Origin: Onthophagus taurus
Taxonomy: Eukaryota; Arthropoda; Insecta; Coleoptera; Scarabaeidae
Assembly: GCF_036711975.1 (NCBI RefSeq)
Contig: NC_091975.1
Span: forward strand, 4,466,501 to 4,530,500
Length of the DNA stretch: 64,000 bases
Direction of reading: 5' to 3'
Part shown: in pieces, positions 22,892 through 35,900 of the stretch
How the letters are laid out: each line of letters starts with the position of its first letter
Numbering within the stretch: position 1 is the stretch's first letter
Notes under the pieces: generated by a model
Seen by the model: only the letters and a program-made list of their open reading frames with translations
What the model was told of the DNA's origin: nothing
The model's database searches: none
Position numbers and translations under genes: made by a program

Positions 22892-25299
22892 TAATTTCAT
22901 TTACTTTTTTTAATTAATTAGATGTTTATAAGATTTTATTTCTTTTATATTTTGTATTATATCTTTATAAATATTGGTAGTGAAATATAATTATTTTCTT
23001 TATTACACTCAATTACACAGTTATTTTTATTTAAATCAATACAATACAAGGTAGAACCGATACAATCTCCTGCGATTGTTTATAACCAGAACTTATGTAA
23101 ACCAAGTTATGTCATAATATACGAATTTTGTGAAAGTCTATAGAGTTTTACGTGAAACAGCTACAATTTGTTAACTGGTTTTATTATGGTTTATGTGGTC
23201 CCTTTCAAAAACACCAAACTTAGAATAACATTTTTAATAAACTTGTAATCATAACAATTAATGATAATTTTTTCAGATTTTTTTTGGGTTGATAATGACC
23301 GAAATTTATTAATACAAAAATGGATCGAATGAAAAAAAATTACGTTAATTGCATAATTGTTACCGCATCTTAACACAGGTCGCCGCAAGTGTTACGAGTA
23401 ACAAACGAATTCGCAGCACTTTTACCCATAAAATACTACTTTCACACGTGGTCCCCCCGCGACAGATGGTCACATTTACTTCCATCCACCATCTGTCATA
23501 CTAAAGTCAATCGATGTGGTATTTAGTTTTTTGGCACGTCGTCCTTCAGGTTCTAGAAAATGAAGAGAAAAACTAGATTAGAAATGTTTTAGTTTCCTTT
23601 AAAGAGATGTTACAATTTTTATTTTGCAGGAAGTTTAAATTGTTTAACTTGATTCCTGCTTTTTACTACTTGTAAAATAAAAACTTTCAGGGTTTTATGA
23701 TCTAATTCACATTCAATCAAATTTTTTATTTTATATGGTGGTTTTATGATAAATATCTTCCTATATATGAGAGTTTTGTATCTTTACCAAGATATATAAG
23801 GAACGATTTCGGCCCAAATCGCCGAGGTCGTTTGCGGGCGAGGCGCTGGATTTGATATATCCACACGAAATCGTCAGTTTTACAGGATTTTAACAAAGCG
23901 ACCTCGGCGGGTTGAAGGTAAATGTCTTCTTATAATGTATTCACACATAATCGTCAATTTTATAATAATTCCTACTCAATCCTATTGGCACTTTATTCGT
24001 TTATTTGTTACAAACAAATTTTAAACCACCTTTAATTGTTTTAATTTAAACAATTTTATGGTTTATTTAATTTAATTTATCTTAATTGAATTTCAATTCG
24101 ATCATGAACCAAAAGCTTTCACGTTTCTTAAACAATATTTCTTGTAATTTACCAATTAGCGTTTACAAATCTTTACGCAATCTGCAGATTTCATGTAGTA
24201 ATAAAACGCCAAAGTACAAATTTGATGAAGATCGTAATCGCAGTTGATTTTTTTAACAAAGAACAATAGGATAGCAAAAAAAATTCTTCATTCTTTCAAA
24301 TATGACGTCATCTTGAGGGTACGTTTAACGCATTAAACGAGATAATGACTTCGCTTTGAAGAGCACAAAACGGATTCGGCTTCAGTCAGCAAATGGTTTC
24401 AGAGCATCCGAGATGATTATGATTAAAACATGTGCACATAATTTATTATTATTTGAAACGAGACTCTAAGTTAGTTTGAAAAGCGATTTTAGAGAAGAGG
24501 GTTTTTAGTTTTAGTTGAATTAAGAGTGAGTGCAGTTTGAAAAGGTCAAAATGAGTGACCAAAAAAGTATGTATTAGAAGTAAGCGGGATGTGAAAGGAA
24601 GAGAGATTTGAGGTTTTCGTTACATAAAGTTTTCAGTTAGGATGAGCACTCATTTCTCTTCCTTTCCGTTTTAAATAATAAATTAATTTACGTTGCAAAA
24701 ATAGGTTTAAAGAACAATGAAAAAAGAAAAATAGATAACATTGACATAAATTTTTGAGAAAATTCCCAACGTTAATTAAGAATTAGAATGAAAATTTTGA
24801 AATTTTGTTGTTTTGAAATGAAATTCTTTGTGGCTTAAATCGTCACAAATATAATTTAGAGAGCTACGGAAGTTGAGGTCCAATTACCGGCAATAACAGC
24901 ATCCTATACGTGACAAATATGACGAATTAAATTAAACTACGTCGAGCGAATGAATTTCGCAGATGTCTTAGTAATTTAATACAACCACGGATTGTGCAAA
25001 AAACGTCGGAATTCTTCGGAACGTTTTCGTTTCCTAGACATCGACCATATGTCGATGATGATGTTGCGCGTATTTCTCGCCTCGGGAATCTAATAAAAAT
25101 TAATTTTCTATTGCACAAACGTGTGAAAGCAAAAATCGTTCCATATCGAAAATGAATGGTCCAGCATTGACACGATTTCAACTATTTATTTTTAAAATCT
25201 TGTTTACTACAAGTTATTACAAAACTTTTTTTTAATTTCAGATTCGATTATTACGTAATTTATCATCAAGAAGAATTTAATATATTTATTTTCATAGCC
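22892..25299. other. Intergenic region between Ance-3 and nimA
   Basis: No protein gene is supported. Two inverted repeats stand out: GACAGATGGT/ACCATCTGTC at 23461-23497, which holds two CAGATG-type E-boxes, and CGCCGAGGTCG/CGACCTCGGCG at 23820-23909. A CRE-like TGACGTCA lies near 24304. An acceptor TTTCAG near 25240 and a possible donor near 24565 suggest a 5' non-coding exon of nimA with a short uORF (MSDQK). These are inferred regulatory content. Confidence 0.4.
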
Positions 25300-28200
25300 A
25301 TGACTAAAATAAATAAATTAGTTTATTTATTGCTCATCATTTACTTCTTTGATTCGAATTCAAGGATGATTTTTGGTGAATTAGTGGGAGATAATGTTTG
25401 CCAGGACGAAGAGAGGTGAGTAAAGGAAGGAACTTGTTTCTCTTCGTATATTGGTCTCATTATTCTTAATGCTTGACGACGACTTAAAAAAAAGGTAACG
25501 GCGAGAGTGCAGGATGAGTCCAATTTGTGCAATCTTACCGGAAGATATCGCTGCAGTGAGCTTATTATGCCCACCGTGTTCGACGCGTGGCGGTGCGTGC
25601 GATGACGAGTGGATTTCAATCTTCAGGTGCCGAAAGAAAGTAAAAGTGGCTTCTGAATAGAAATCTTCAAAGGCGTAATTATGTATATCGATGTTTCGAT
25701 TCATGTTACAAGTACTTCCTTCTTATTGTTGCATTAAGATTTTTATTCAGATATTTTTCATTGTCTTTGAAATAATTATATTAATGCAGATCAAAAACTT
25801 GGTCGATATTGGTGTGAAAGTTGTTCCAGAAAATATTTCAGGTCAATATTACCACTTCTTTTTCGTAAACGTAATTTCCGCCTTAATGGGTATATGGGCC
25901 GCATTATGTGTTTAAAATCGTTAAAACCAATACGTTTAAATTTAATCGATCTCGCGAAATATAGAGCAAATGTCGAAATATTTCTTCACCAAATAATTAC
26001 CATTTCAGACGATGCAAACTCTTCCAACAACTTCCGTTCACTTCTAACTTGAAAACAACTTCCAGTTCCTAACAACTTTCATCTAATACACATTAAGAAT
26101 AATTACAACATCTACTTTATTTTTTGTGAAGTTAATTCTTGTTTATAAGTGTACAACTATGTACATTTTCACTTTTATTACTCATATTTTTTTGAACATT
26201 AATTTTTGATTATGTAAGGTGAAGAATTTCGATTTTTTTTTCTTTGTTGCCTCTTCTGAAATAAGATTAGATTAAATTGGCTAAGATATCGTTATATAAA
26301 TATAGAGAAAGCCCCTAAAAACGGTATTAATTTAGCTCGGGCGTTCGTAATGGCTCCATGTAAACGCGTTCTACCAGTTTTGGGTATGGCGTTTATGAAG
26401 AATGCGGAAGATTGTGAAATCCCAACAGATCTAAAATAAACTTATTTAACAAATAATAAACGCCATTAAGCACGTAGTGTACCAAAAGCACATTTAACGC
26501 ATTTTCTAGCCATTGACAAACGATTATTGAAGATTTATTTGACAGGGCCAAGATTTCTGGAGAGATATGGTAGCATTAAATAACTCCTCATCCGTCCGAT
26601 GGTGCAATTTTCCTCTTCCATTCATCTCTGTCTTCTGATGCCCTTTTCTAGTTTGCAGTTTCTAACACGTTCATAGCATCCTCCAAACTGTTTTTCTAGT
26701 GTTTTCTTTGGTATTCTTCCATCAGAATCCTTTGGACATGTCCTGTCCATGTTAATCGTTTGAGCTTTATATATTCTGAGACTCAAGGTGCCTCATATAA
26801 CTGGAACAATTCAATTTAGTTGAGGTTGGGTTGAGTTCAGGCCTTGTGTACTTTTCCAATATTCTTTCTGATAAAGGTTTTCCCTTCATTTTTCTTATTT
26901 CATTCTAGAATTTCCTGTTATTCAATCCGTATGCGTCACTTAAGTTTGTTCCGAATTCTTCCCAACTTTTCTTTTTCTCTAGCTACATCCAAATTCGTTC
27001 TTATGTATTTCTTCCATCACTCTTTCTTCTTTTTGATTGCCTGTCGGACCTCTTCATTCCACCAGTGTGTTTTCTTTGTCTGATTATTATATTTTCTCAT
27101 GCCACACATCTCGATAGCTTTATTCAGTGTTAAATTCTCCGTTTGTTCTAGCTTTTGAAATTCGTTGTTAGTTTTTTCTTGGTATTTTGGTCTTTCTTCC
27201 TCCTGCCTTAGTTTATGGATGTTTATTTATCTTTCGATTTCTATATTATTAATACTTGCCATGACTAGTCTGTGGTTGGTTCCCATTTCTGCTTTTGCTT
27301 CAGTCTTTACCTCCTCGACTCTGTTTTAGATATTCTGGGTGTATGTGATGTAATCAATAATACTTTTAGCATTCTTTTCTTCCGCCACAAACGTATATTT
27401 ATCTTGCCCCCTCTGACTCCACATAGTGTTTCCAATCAATAAGTCGTTCAAAATTCTTTTAATTGTGGATTACACGAGGGATAATTCTCAAGGCCAAAGT
27501 AATGTTGCAGTAATAAACGTATCATCTGTGCCTCGATTAATCCAGAATTGAGAATTCATCTTTCCACAAAAATGTCTAAAAAAGGAATTTTATATATTAA
27601 TTAGACAATTAACAAGAAAAGGTCATGATTTGGTCATCGTTTAATTATAAACAATTTATTTTTTAAACATTTTCAATCCAATCAATTTAATTATTCCGAT
27701 TTTCCCACCCATTTTCTAATTAAAAGCTTAATTAACTTAATCAATCTCGTTGTTTATGTAGGTTTATTTATAATTTTTCTTGTTGATTGTTTTGATTGGT
27801 TTATTGTTTTAATTTGTAGGTACATGGTAAACGTTACGAGGCATTTTCTAAGAAACATTACAATCCGGGACTACGAATGGTGCCTTCAGGTTCCGCCACG
27901 GTGTTCCACTTACAAAGTGCAACAGATAAACGACTCCAGAACAGTTGTAAGTTTACAACCGCAAGTCCTACATTGCGTGGACTAATAAATCGGATTTCAC
28001 TTTCTATCTCCCATTCAATACGGTTGTCTTTGCCAATTTTCCCAAATGGAATCAAATGAATCCAAGGATGAATTTCAAAAGCAACGATTTAAATTTTAAA
28101 ATGACCCTTTTATAGATCAAAAAAAAATTTTCTTGACCATAATTATCTTGATGTGGGAATTGGATTTTTATGAAAATAATTATTAGATCCGCATTTTTGT

Positions 28201-31045
28201 AATGCAAAAATGATCTTGAAAGTGTTGAAGCTAACAATGATGTATGAGTATTTCATGATATCGAGGTATTCAAAGAAAAAGTAACAGGATCTCGGTCGCA
28301 AAAAGATCTGTATCGGAGGTTAACTATGCTTTGCCGACGGAATAATGGATTTCTGTAAAACGTGACTCGTAATTTGCGTTAAGTAACCGTCTAAATCCGC
28401 CCGCGCACCAACACGAAAACGTTGTACGATCTAAGAGAACTTTTGAATCAACCCAACAATTTATTCCATTTATTTATCACACGGTTTATTTGTTTATTAG
28501 GAAGAAGAAAGAGTGAAATACATCAAAACTTGTTGCAGCGGTTACAAACTTTCAAACAAAGGAGATTCTTGCATTGCGGAAGGTTGTCCAAATTGCATAA
28601 ATGGTATATGCAATAAAACCCAAATTTGCGATTGCGAACCTGGGTATCAAGGAATCGATTGTAGCGAAGGCAAGATGAATTAATGTTTTAATTTAATTTA
28701 TTTATGTCGATATCATCGCGCGAATGAATTCATTGTCCTATTTACGTTTCTTTGTGTTTAATTAATTACCTCGTCGAGGAAGTCTTTTCAAATCCAACCA
28801 TTTTCTCCTCGATACGCGGCAAGTTTTCTTTTTTTTTAATTCTCTTTTCTTTATAATAAACGCACACGTCCGACGATTATATAACGGGTTATGAGAAGAA
28901 AGCCGCTTTTCCTTCTTTCATTTCAGAATGCGATACCGGCTTTTTTGGGAAAGATTGTAAACAAGAATGTGATTGCGGCGATCAAGGGATTTGCAACAAA
29001 GAAAATGGGAAATGTTTTTGCCCTCAAATACAAACAATAAACGGATTAAGGTAAAAATAAATTTGAATCAAACTTTAATTAATTTATAATAAAATTCTTT
29101 TTGATAGGTGTGAACCAACATGTTCGAGAGATAAACCTGATCATGAATGCAAATTTCAATGTATTTGTTTTCCTATAAAAGAAGAAGCTTCGTTAGTTCT
29201 TGAAACAACGACAGATTTTGATTTTTCAACTCAATACGATGACAATTTTGATGTGATTGATGATTATAATAGTGAAGAATTAATTAGGAATATTCAATTG
29301 ATTAAAACTAATAGTTATGTGACGAAACCATGGGTTAATATAAAAAGATCGAGTAGTTATCCCTTTAGCTACTTCACAACTGAAAATAATAAACCACCGA
29401 AAATGTATGGATTTGATATATTATCAACCAAAAAATTTATCACCACAACTGAAGCAGCGAAAACAACAATAATAACAACAACAACAACGATAAAAGAGAT
29501 TAATAATATAAAAGAAACAATGAATAATAATTTTTCTAATGAGAATTTAATAATAGATAGTAGATTATTTATAACAGTATTATGCGCGGTACTTTTTTCA
29601 GTGCTCGTGATACTTTTTGCAGTGACGTTTTGTGTGCTGCATAGGTTAAAGGAGAGAAAACGAGAATGTGAATTAAAAATTAAAGAGAAATCTGCGCAAA
29701 ACATCCCCAGCGTTTCCGTTACTGCGAGAAGCATTTTCCATACCCCTTTACCAGGTAAGAAAATTGCAATGATAAAATGTTATTATACGGGAATTTAAGA
29801 ATTAAAAATCTCGATAAAATCTACAACAGGATATTGACCATTAACATTCAAATTATGATTAATCAAGATTGAAATTGAAAACCTTCACAATTCTTTTTTA
29901 AATATAGAACTAAGTAAGTGAAGGTTTTTGAATTTTTTATTTAGATTGGGTTTTTAAAAATTTTTATTAAAAAAAGTGTTCATTAAACATTTCTCTATGA
30001 CATCAAAAATTTTTGTTTCTTAATTCCTAAACGTTTTGGAGAAAATAATTTTTTCTTTAGCAAACGTAAAATTAAATAGGTGAGTTGAAAATGAATATAA
30101 AATAAAGTAATCACGTTGAGAACTTAAAATTTGGCATAATCAAACCTTTCCTTATAATCTCATGAAGTCTTATTTCTTAAATCCTCACCCTTTCAGAGAA
30201 AACTATTTTTTTTTCTTCTTCTCAATTTCAGCTCAAATTCAACCCCATCACAGCTTTGTCGGATCTTTTCTGGCTCCTCACGTATTCTGCTCATCTCAAT
30301 CTTGTAATTCTTATCCTTTTTTCGATTTCCGGCTCCCTTACTATATTTAGCACAATTTACTTCTTATCCAGTACTCTTCTAAATCGTTCCAAATCATCAC
30401 ATACATTGTAGACCCCCTCCATGAGTCATAGAGAAGCGTTTTGATCAAAGCATTCGAATGCTGCACTTAATGAGGTGTTAGAATGTGTGCCGAGACTTAA
30501 AAAAATGCACTTTTTCATATTTATTTCATTTAATATCGCTGTAATTGATAGATTTTAACTTTAATTTGTGTAGACTCCGTGGCGCAACGGTAGCGCGTCT
30601 GACTCCAGATCAGAAGGTTGCGTGTTCAAATCACGTCGGGGTCAATTAATTTTTTTAATATTTTTGTTTTAGAACCTCCAACATTTCAAAACCCAGTTTT
30701 TTCATTACCTTTGGACTCAAATCTTCAACCAAACGCAATCGAGGTTGTTTGTAACATGAATTTTCCTAAAAGTACATCTTCTACATTACAGGGTAATTAA
30801 ATTTGATGTTAAATATATTTGAAAACATTTTTTTTTCAGAAGAATTTTTTTATGATCATCCACCATCCACAGGAAGTTATCGAGCGGCTTCAATTCCAGA
30901 ACCTCCAACACCTTTACTAGAAAAGCTCACTTTCGATCCGATTTACGATGAAATTCCGAATCAAAAGAAGCAAATCTCATCATCGTCAAGTCCTCCACCT
31001 TCGTATATTTCAGATAAATCAACTCTTTACATGAATACACGATGA
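25300..31045 (+). CDS. nimA: Nimrod A: EMI and EGF-like transmembrane receptor
   Basis: 502 residues, seven exons: 25300-25415, 27820-27946, 28501-28669, 28927-29050, 29108-29754, 30673-30792 and 30840-31045. The signal peptide is followed by an EMI domain (NVCQDEERYMVNVTRHF with the later CTERM cysteines), then the Nimrod signature CCxGY (TCCSGYK) and EGF-like units (CINGICNK, CEPGYQGIDC, CDTGFFGKDC). A Thr-rich stalk leads to one TM helix (about 332-357, LFITVLCAVLFSVLVILF) and a roughly 145-residue cytoplasmic tail with Pro-rich and IYDEI sequences. Family knowledge: NimA relates to Draper/MEGF10-type phagocytosis receptors. Intron 3 appears to use a GC-AG donor (GAAG|GCAAG). Intron 5 contains a tRNA-Trp, and intron 1 a LINE fossil and coding-like fragments. 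Confidence 0.92.
25691..25978 (+). pseudogene. Coding-like hydrophobic fragment in nimA intron 1, unrecognised
   Basis: A 74-codon frame (25691-25915) contains two probable membrane helices (FIQIFFIVFEIIILMQI and FFFVNVISALMGIWAALCV). A coding-like continuation, VFKIVKTNTFKF, follows in another frame up to about 25978. Together with 26236-26440 it may be a broken gene or retrocopy. I do not recognise the family; it could also be chance AT-rich sequence. Confidence 0.3.
26236..26440 (+). pseudogene. Coding-like fragment in nimA intron 1, unrecognised
   Basis: An open stretch ending at a TAA near 26440 reads KAPKNGINLARAFVMAPCKR and PVLGMAFMKNAEDCEIPTDL. The composition is protein-like rather than AT noise, but there is no start and no recognised domain. 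Possibly part of the same relic as 25691-25978. Confidence 0.3.
26580..27440 (-). mobile_element. LINE fragment, endonuclease end and RT-flanking parts
   Basis: On the minus strand, GTNHRLVMASINNIEIER matches the C-terminal end of the LINE endonuclease (SDHRL). THWWNEEVRQAIKKKKE matches the following linker (PWW..E...AI..KK). Close to 26750-26600, WTGHVQR and GRIPKKTLE correspond to the far C-terminus. The central RT is missing and stops are frequent, so this is an internally deleted dead copy inside nimA intron 1. Confidence 0.75.
30573..30644 (+). tRNA. tRNA-Trp (anticodon CCA)
   Basis: 72 nt fold as a complete cloverleaf. The 7-bp acceptor GACTCCG/CGGGGTC has one G-U pair, with discriminator A. 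The D arm includes the A box TGGCGCAACGG; anticodon stem TCTGA/TCAGA has loop CTCCAGA (CCA). The T arm GCGTG/CACGT has loop TTCAAAT (B box). A run of T follows within 8 nt, fitting Pol III termination. No intron. It lies in sense orientation within nimA intron 5, 28 nt before exon 6. Confidence 0.95.
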
Positions 31046-31975
31046 TATTTGTTTTGATTCCTTTTTTCTTTTTGTTAATAAAGATAAGAAAATTGAAATC
31101 GTTTGTTTTGATCCAAAACTTGTTGCCAAATTGAAAATAATTTAAACAACAATAAACAGAATAACCACAAATATAGATTAAAACTTGTTAAAATGATATT
31201 CCAATATTATTTACGCGCAGTTTGACTGAAATACGTCAATTAAAACTGCGAATTAAATCTAAATTAGGCGATTATTACATTTTTGGCACATATCATTGTA
31301 ACAAAATAGGTTCATTAAACTTAGTGTTAAAAAAAAGATTAATAAATCCAGTCATAACAGAAATTGTACACAAAAATTGATACAAGAAGAATTAAATTAA
31401 TGAATGAAAAAGATTCATTACTTAAAAACAATAATTTATGTTGTTTCTCTTTACTTGCTTTTCTAATAAACTTATCTAATTATTATATTAATTAAATGTT
31501 GCAAGATGATTAAACACACAGCTGTTAATTTAACCTCATTAAAATGATTTTAAAGACCAACTTTTTTAGTTTAATATAAAAACGTTAAAACTTTTCCATG
31601 ACTTATTTTCAATTTAGACTAGTCATTACTTAATTAATAAATAAATTTTTTGTCAAAACAAATAAAAATCTTAAAATGCCTTAAGTTGGCAAAATTTAAT
31701 ATTGTTGGCCTCGAAAATCAAAAAACGTCATCTAAACTCGTCCTACCCAGACCGATCTAGTTATTCGAGATAACTTCAATGCCCCTAACGTCTCCGCGTA
31801 TCTCTTGCTACTATCGTCCAACTTCACCAGCAGCAGCAGGAAGAGCATCAACAGTACAGTGTGCAATTCAAATTATTATTTCGAGAGACATCACTCTCTG
31901 TACGTGCAATTCTTTTAACCGGAGCGTATCCCTACGCATCCTTCTCTTTTCATCTCTTTTGAATGAAGATCAAAC
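31046..31975. other. Intergenic region between nimA and the first NimB-like gene
   Basis: AT-rich with no recognised gene. From about 31730 the composition becomes less AT-rich, probably marking the promoter and 5' UTR of the gene starting at 31976. Confidence 0.4.
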
Positions 31976-32639
31976 ATGGTTACGGCCGCAACAGCTCTAT
32001 TCACGCTTTCTATCGTATATTACGCGCTCTTGGGAACGGTTAACACGGCGCCAAAAAAAATTGATGAAGATGAAATTTTCGAAGATTACCTTGAAGAGTA
32101 AGTTTTAATTTAAAATAAGTTTTCGAATTAATTCTGTCCCATTTAAAGTTATTACCAAGACTTGAATAACAACGCATTAGAAGACGTTTCTAATAAAAAA
32201 TCATGCCCCGATGGATATAAATCCAAAAACGGAATCAATTGTGTACCAATTTGCATGTATGGATGTGAAAATGGAAAATGTACATCTCCGGATGTTTGCG
32301 AATGTGAATTAGGGTAAGATTTTCTCACATTTCTAAATTAAATGATTCAATTACGTTTAATTTAGGTACGAGTTCGTGCTTAATAAATGTGTGCCAATTT
32401 GCACGAAACCTTGTAAGTACGGCTTTTGTAGCACACCCGGTGTTTGCTCGTGTTTTTTCGGAACGATTTGGAATGAAAAATTATCAAGTTGCGTATTTAA
32501 CATTGAAACTAGGCATAAACGAGGGTTTGTTGGATCCGAATTACTGTTGTTGCAACCTTGGACCACAAAACAATCTTCAACGACGAAGAAACCGGTGAAA
32601 AAATCGACTTTAAGAAAAACTTTAAAAGTGAAGCCATAA
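31976..32639 (+). CDS. nimB: Small secreted NimB-like EGF-repeat protein, divergent
   Basis: 186 residues, exons 31976-32097, 32149-32313 and 32366-32639. There is a signal peptide (ALFTLSIVYYALLGTVNTA). Two compact Nim-type repeats follow: CVPICMYGCENGKCTSPDVC and CVPICTKPCKYGFCSTPGVC, each followed by CxC. A Lys/Thr-rich basic tail ends in KVKP. The usual CCxGY signature is replaced by SCPDGYK, which has lost one Cys. NimB proteins in Drosophila are secreted haemocyte or fat-body factors with bacterial or apoptotic-cell binding. A role in opsonisation is inferred from family only. Confidence 0.85.
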
Positions 32640-32934
32640 CCCAAGTACAATTAGTGTTTAAATTTTTTATATATAGGCTAACCATGTTACATGTCAGTAT
32701 ATTAATTTGTATAATTTTGTAAATATAATATTTAATGTAACTTTTAAAATGTTTGTCTTGATTTATTTTTTTTATTTCATTATCTCAGGATATCCTGAGA
32801 CTATAAAATTATCTTCTTTCATTAGCGAATAAACAGTACGTCCTTTGTAGATTGATGAGTTTATCTCGGCAATGAAATGTTTATAAAGTTCCTTTCATTT
32901 ATTAAACATTAGTTATAATGATTAAAGCACAATT

Positions 32935-35900
32935 TAAAAATAAGGTATTTATGAAACATAAGAAAGTTATTTATTTATTTCACATTAAAACTTCATAAAA
33001 TTTGCTGTAAAATGTTCTTTATTTCATAACGATATCTCAATTCGTTCTTGAGATACGATTTTTTAAGATTTATTTTTCACATTTGTAACAACCAAGCATG
33101 CAGAGTTGGATTTAAAAGATCGTAACAACGGTGTTTATGGAAAATAAGAAATTATTTTTGGCACAATAAATCTTTACCAAATTTGCTTTAAAATGTTATT
33201 TATTTCATGATGATATCTCAATTCGTTCTTGAGATACGGTTTTTTAAAGTTTATTTCGTATCTAAAACAATCAAACATGCAGAGTTGGATTTAAATAATC
33301 ATAAAAACGGTGTTTATGAAAAATAAGAAATTATTTTTGGCACAATAAATCTTCATGAAATTTGCTTTAAGCTGGTGTTTATTTCATAACGATATCTCAA
33401 TTCGTTCTTGAGATACGATTTTTTAAGATTTATTTTTCACATTTGTAACAACCAAGCATGCAGAGTTGGATTTAAAAGATAGTAACAACGGTGTTTATGG
33501 AAAATAAGAAATTATTTTTGGCACAATAAATCTTTACCAAATTTGCTTTAAAATGTTCTTTATTTCATGATGATATCTCAATTCGTTCTTGAGATACGGG
33601 TTTTTAAAGTTTATTTCCTATCTAAAACAATCAAACATGCAGAGTTGGATTTCAATAATCATAAAAACGGTGTTTGTGAAAAATAAGAAATTATTTTTGG
33701 CACAATAAATCTTCATCAAATTTGCTTTAAGATGGTGTTTATTTCATAACGATATCTCAATTCGTTCTTGAGATACGATTTTTTAAGATTTATTTTTCAC
33801 ATTTGTAACAACCAAGCATGCAGAGTTGGATTTAAAAGATCGTAACAACGGTGTTTATGGAAAATAAGAAATTATGTATGGCACATTAAATCTTTATCAA
33901 ATTTGCTTCAAAATGTTCTTTATTTTGTGATGATATCTCAATTCGTTCTTGAGATACAGTTTTTTAAAGTTTATTTCGTATCTAAAACAATCAAACATGC
34001 AGAGTTGGATTTAAATAATCATAAAAACGGTGTTTATGAAAAATAAGAAATTATTTTTGGCACAATAAATCTTCATGAAATTTGCTTTAAGATGGTGTTT
34101 ATGTCATAACGATATCTCAATTCGTTCTTGAGATACGATTTTTTAAGGTTTATTTTTCACATTTGTAACAACCAAGCATGCAGAGTTGGATTTAAAAGAT
34201 CGTAACAACGGTGTTTATAGAAAATAAGAAATTATTTATGGCACATTAAATCTTTATCAAATTTGCTTCAAAATGTTCTTTATTTCATGATGATATCTCA
34301 ATTCGTTTTTGAGATACGGTTTTTTAAAGTTTATTTCCTATCTAAAACAATCAAACATGCAGAGTTGGATTTAAATAATCATAAAAACGGTGTTTATGAA
34401 AAATAAGAAATTATTTTTGGCACAATAAATCTTCATCAAATTTGCTTTAAGATAGTGTTTATTTCATAACGATATCTCAATTCGTTCTTGAGATACGATT
34501 TTTTAAGATTTACTTTTCACATTTGTAACAACCAAGCATGCAGAGTTGGATTTAAAAGATCGTAACAACGGTGTTTATGGAAAATAAGAAATTATTTATG
34601 GCACAATAAATCTTTATCAAATTTGCTTCAAAATGTTCTTTATTTCATGATGATATCTCAATTCGTTCTTGAAATACGGTTTTTTAAAGTTTATTTCCTA
34701 TCTAAAACAATCAAACATGCAGAGTTGGATTTAAATAATCATAAAAACGGTGTTTATGAAAAATAAGAAATTATTTTTGGCACAATAAATCTTCATCAAA
34801 TTTGCTTTAAGATGGTGTTTATTTCATAACGATATCTCAATTAGTTCTGGAGATACGATTTTTTAAGATTTACTTTTCACATTTGTAACAACCAAGCATG
34901 CAGAGTTGGATTTAAAAGATCGTAACAACGGTGTTTATGGAAAATAAGAAATTATTTATGGCACAATAAATCTTTATCAAATTTGCTTCAAAATGTTCTT
35001 TATTTCATGATGATATCTCAATTCGTTCTTGAGATACGGTTTTTTAAAGTTTATTTCGTATCTAAAACAATCAAACATGCAGAGTTGGATTTAAATAATC
35101 ATAAAAACGGTGTTTATGAAAAATAAGAAATTATTTTTGGCACAAAAAATCTTCATCAAATTTGCTTTAAGATGGTGTTTATTTCATAACGATATCTCAA
35201 TTCGTTCTTGAGATACGATTTTTTAAGATTTACTTTTCACATTTGTAACAACCAAGCATGCAGAGTTGGATTTAAAAGATCGTAACAACGGTGTTTATGG
35301 AAAATAAGAAATTATTTATGGCACAATAAATCTTTATCAAATTTGCTTTAAAATGTTCTTTATTTCATGATGATATCTCAATTCGTTCTTGAGATACGGT
35401 TTTTTAAAGTTTATTTCGTATCTAAAACAATCAAACATGCAGAGTTGGATTTAAATAATCATAAAAACGGTGTTTATGAAAAATAAGAAATTATTTTTGG
35501 CACAATAAATCGTCATCAAATTTGCTTTAAGATAGTGTTTATTTCATAACGATATCTCAATTCGTTCTTGAGATACGATTTTTTAAGATTTACTTTTCAC
35601 ATTTGTAACAACCAAGCATGCAGAGTTGGATTTAAAAGATCGTAACAACGGTGTTTATGGAAAATAAGAAATTATTTATGGCACAATAAATCTTTATCAA
35701 ATTTGCTTCAAAATGTTCTTTATTTCATGATGATATCTCAATTCGTTCTTGAAATACGGTTTTTTAAAGTTTATTTCCTATCTAAAACAATCAAACATGC
35801 AGAGTTGGATTTAAATAATCATAAAAACGGTGTTTATGAAAAATAAGAAATTATTTTTGGCACAATAAATCTTCATCAAATTTGCTTTAAAATGGTGTTT

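Noticed and set aside
24551-24566. Possible tiny first coding exon MSDQK with a good start context
   Set aside because: Spliced to the acceptor near 25240 it stops after a few codons. At most it is a uORF in a 5' non-coding exon of nimA.
32357-32650. Minus-strand 97-codon frame
   Set aside because: Antisense of the NimB-like EGF repeats.
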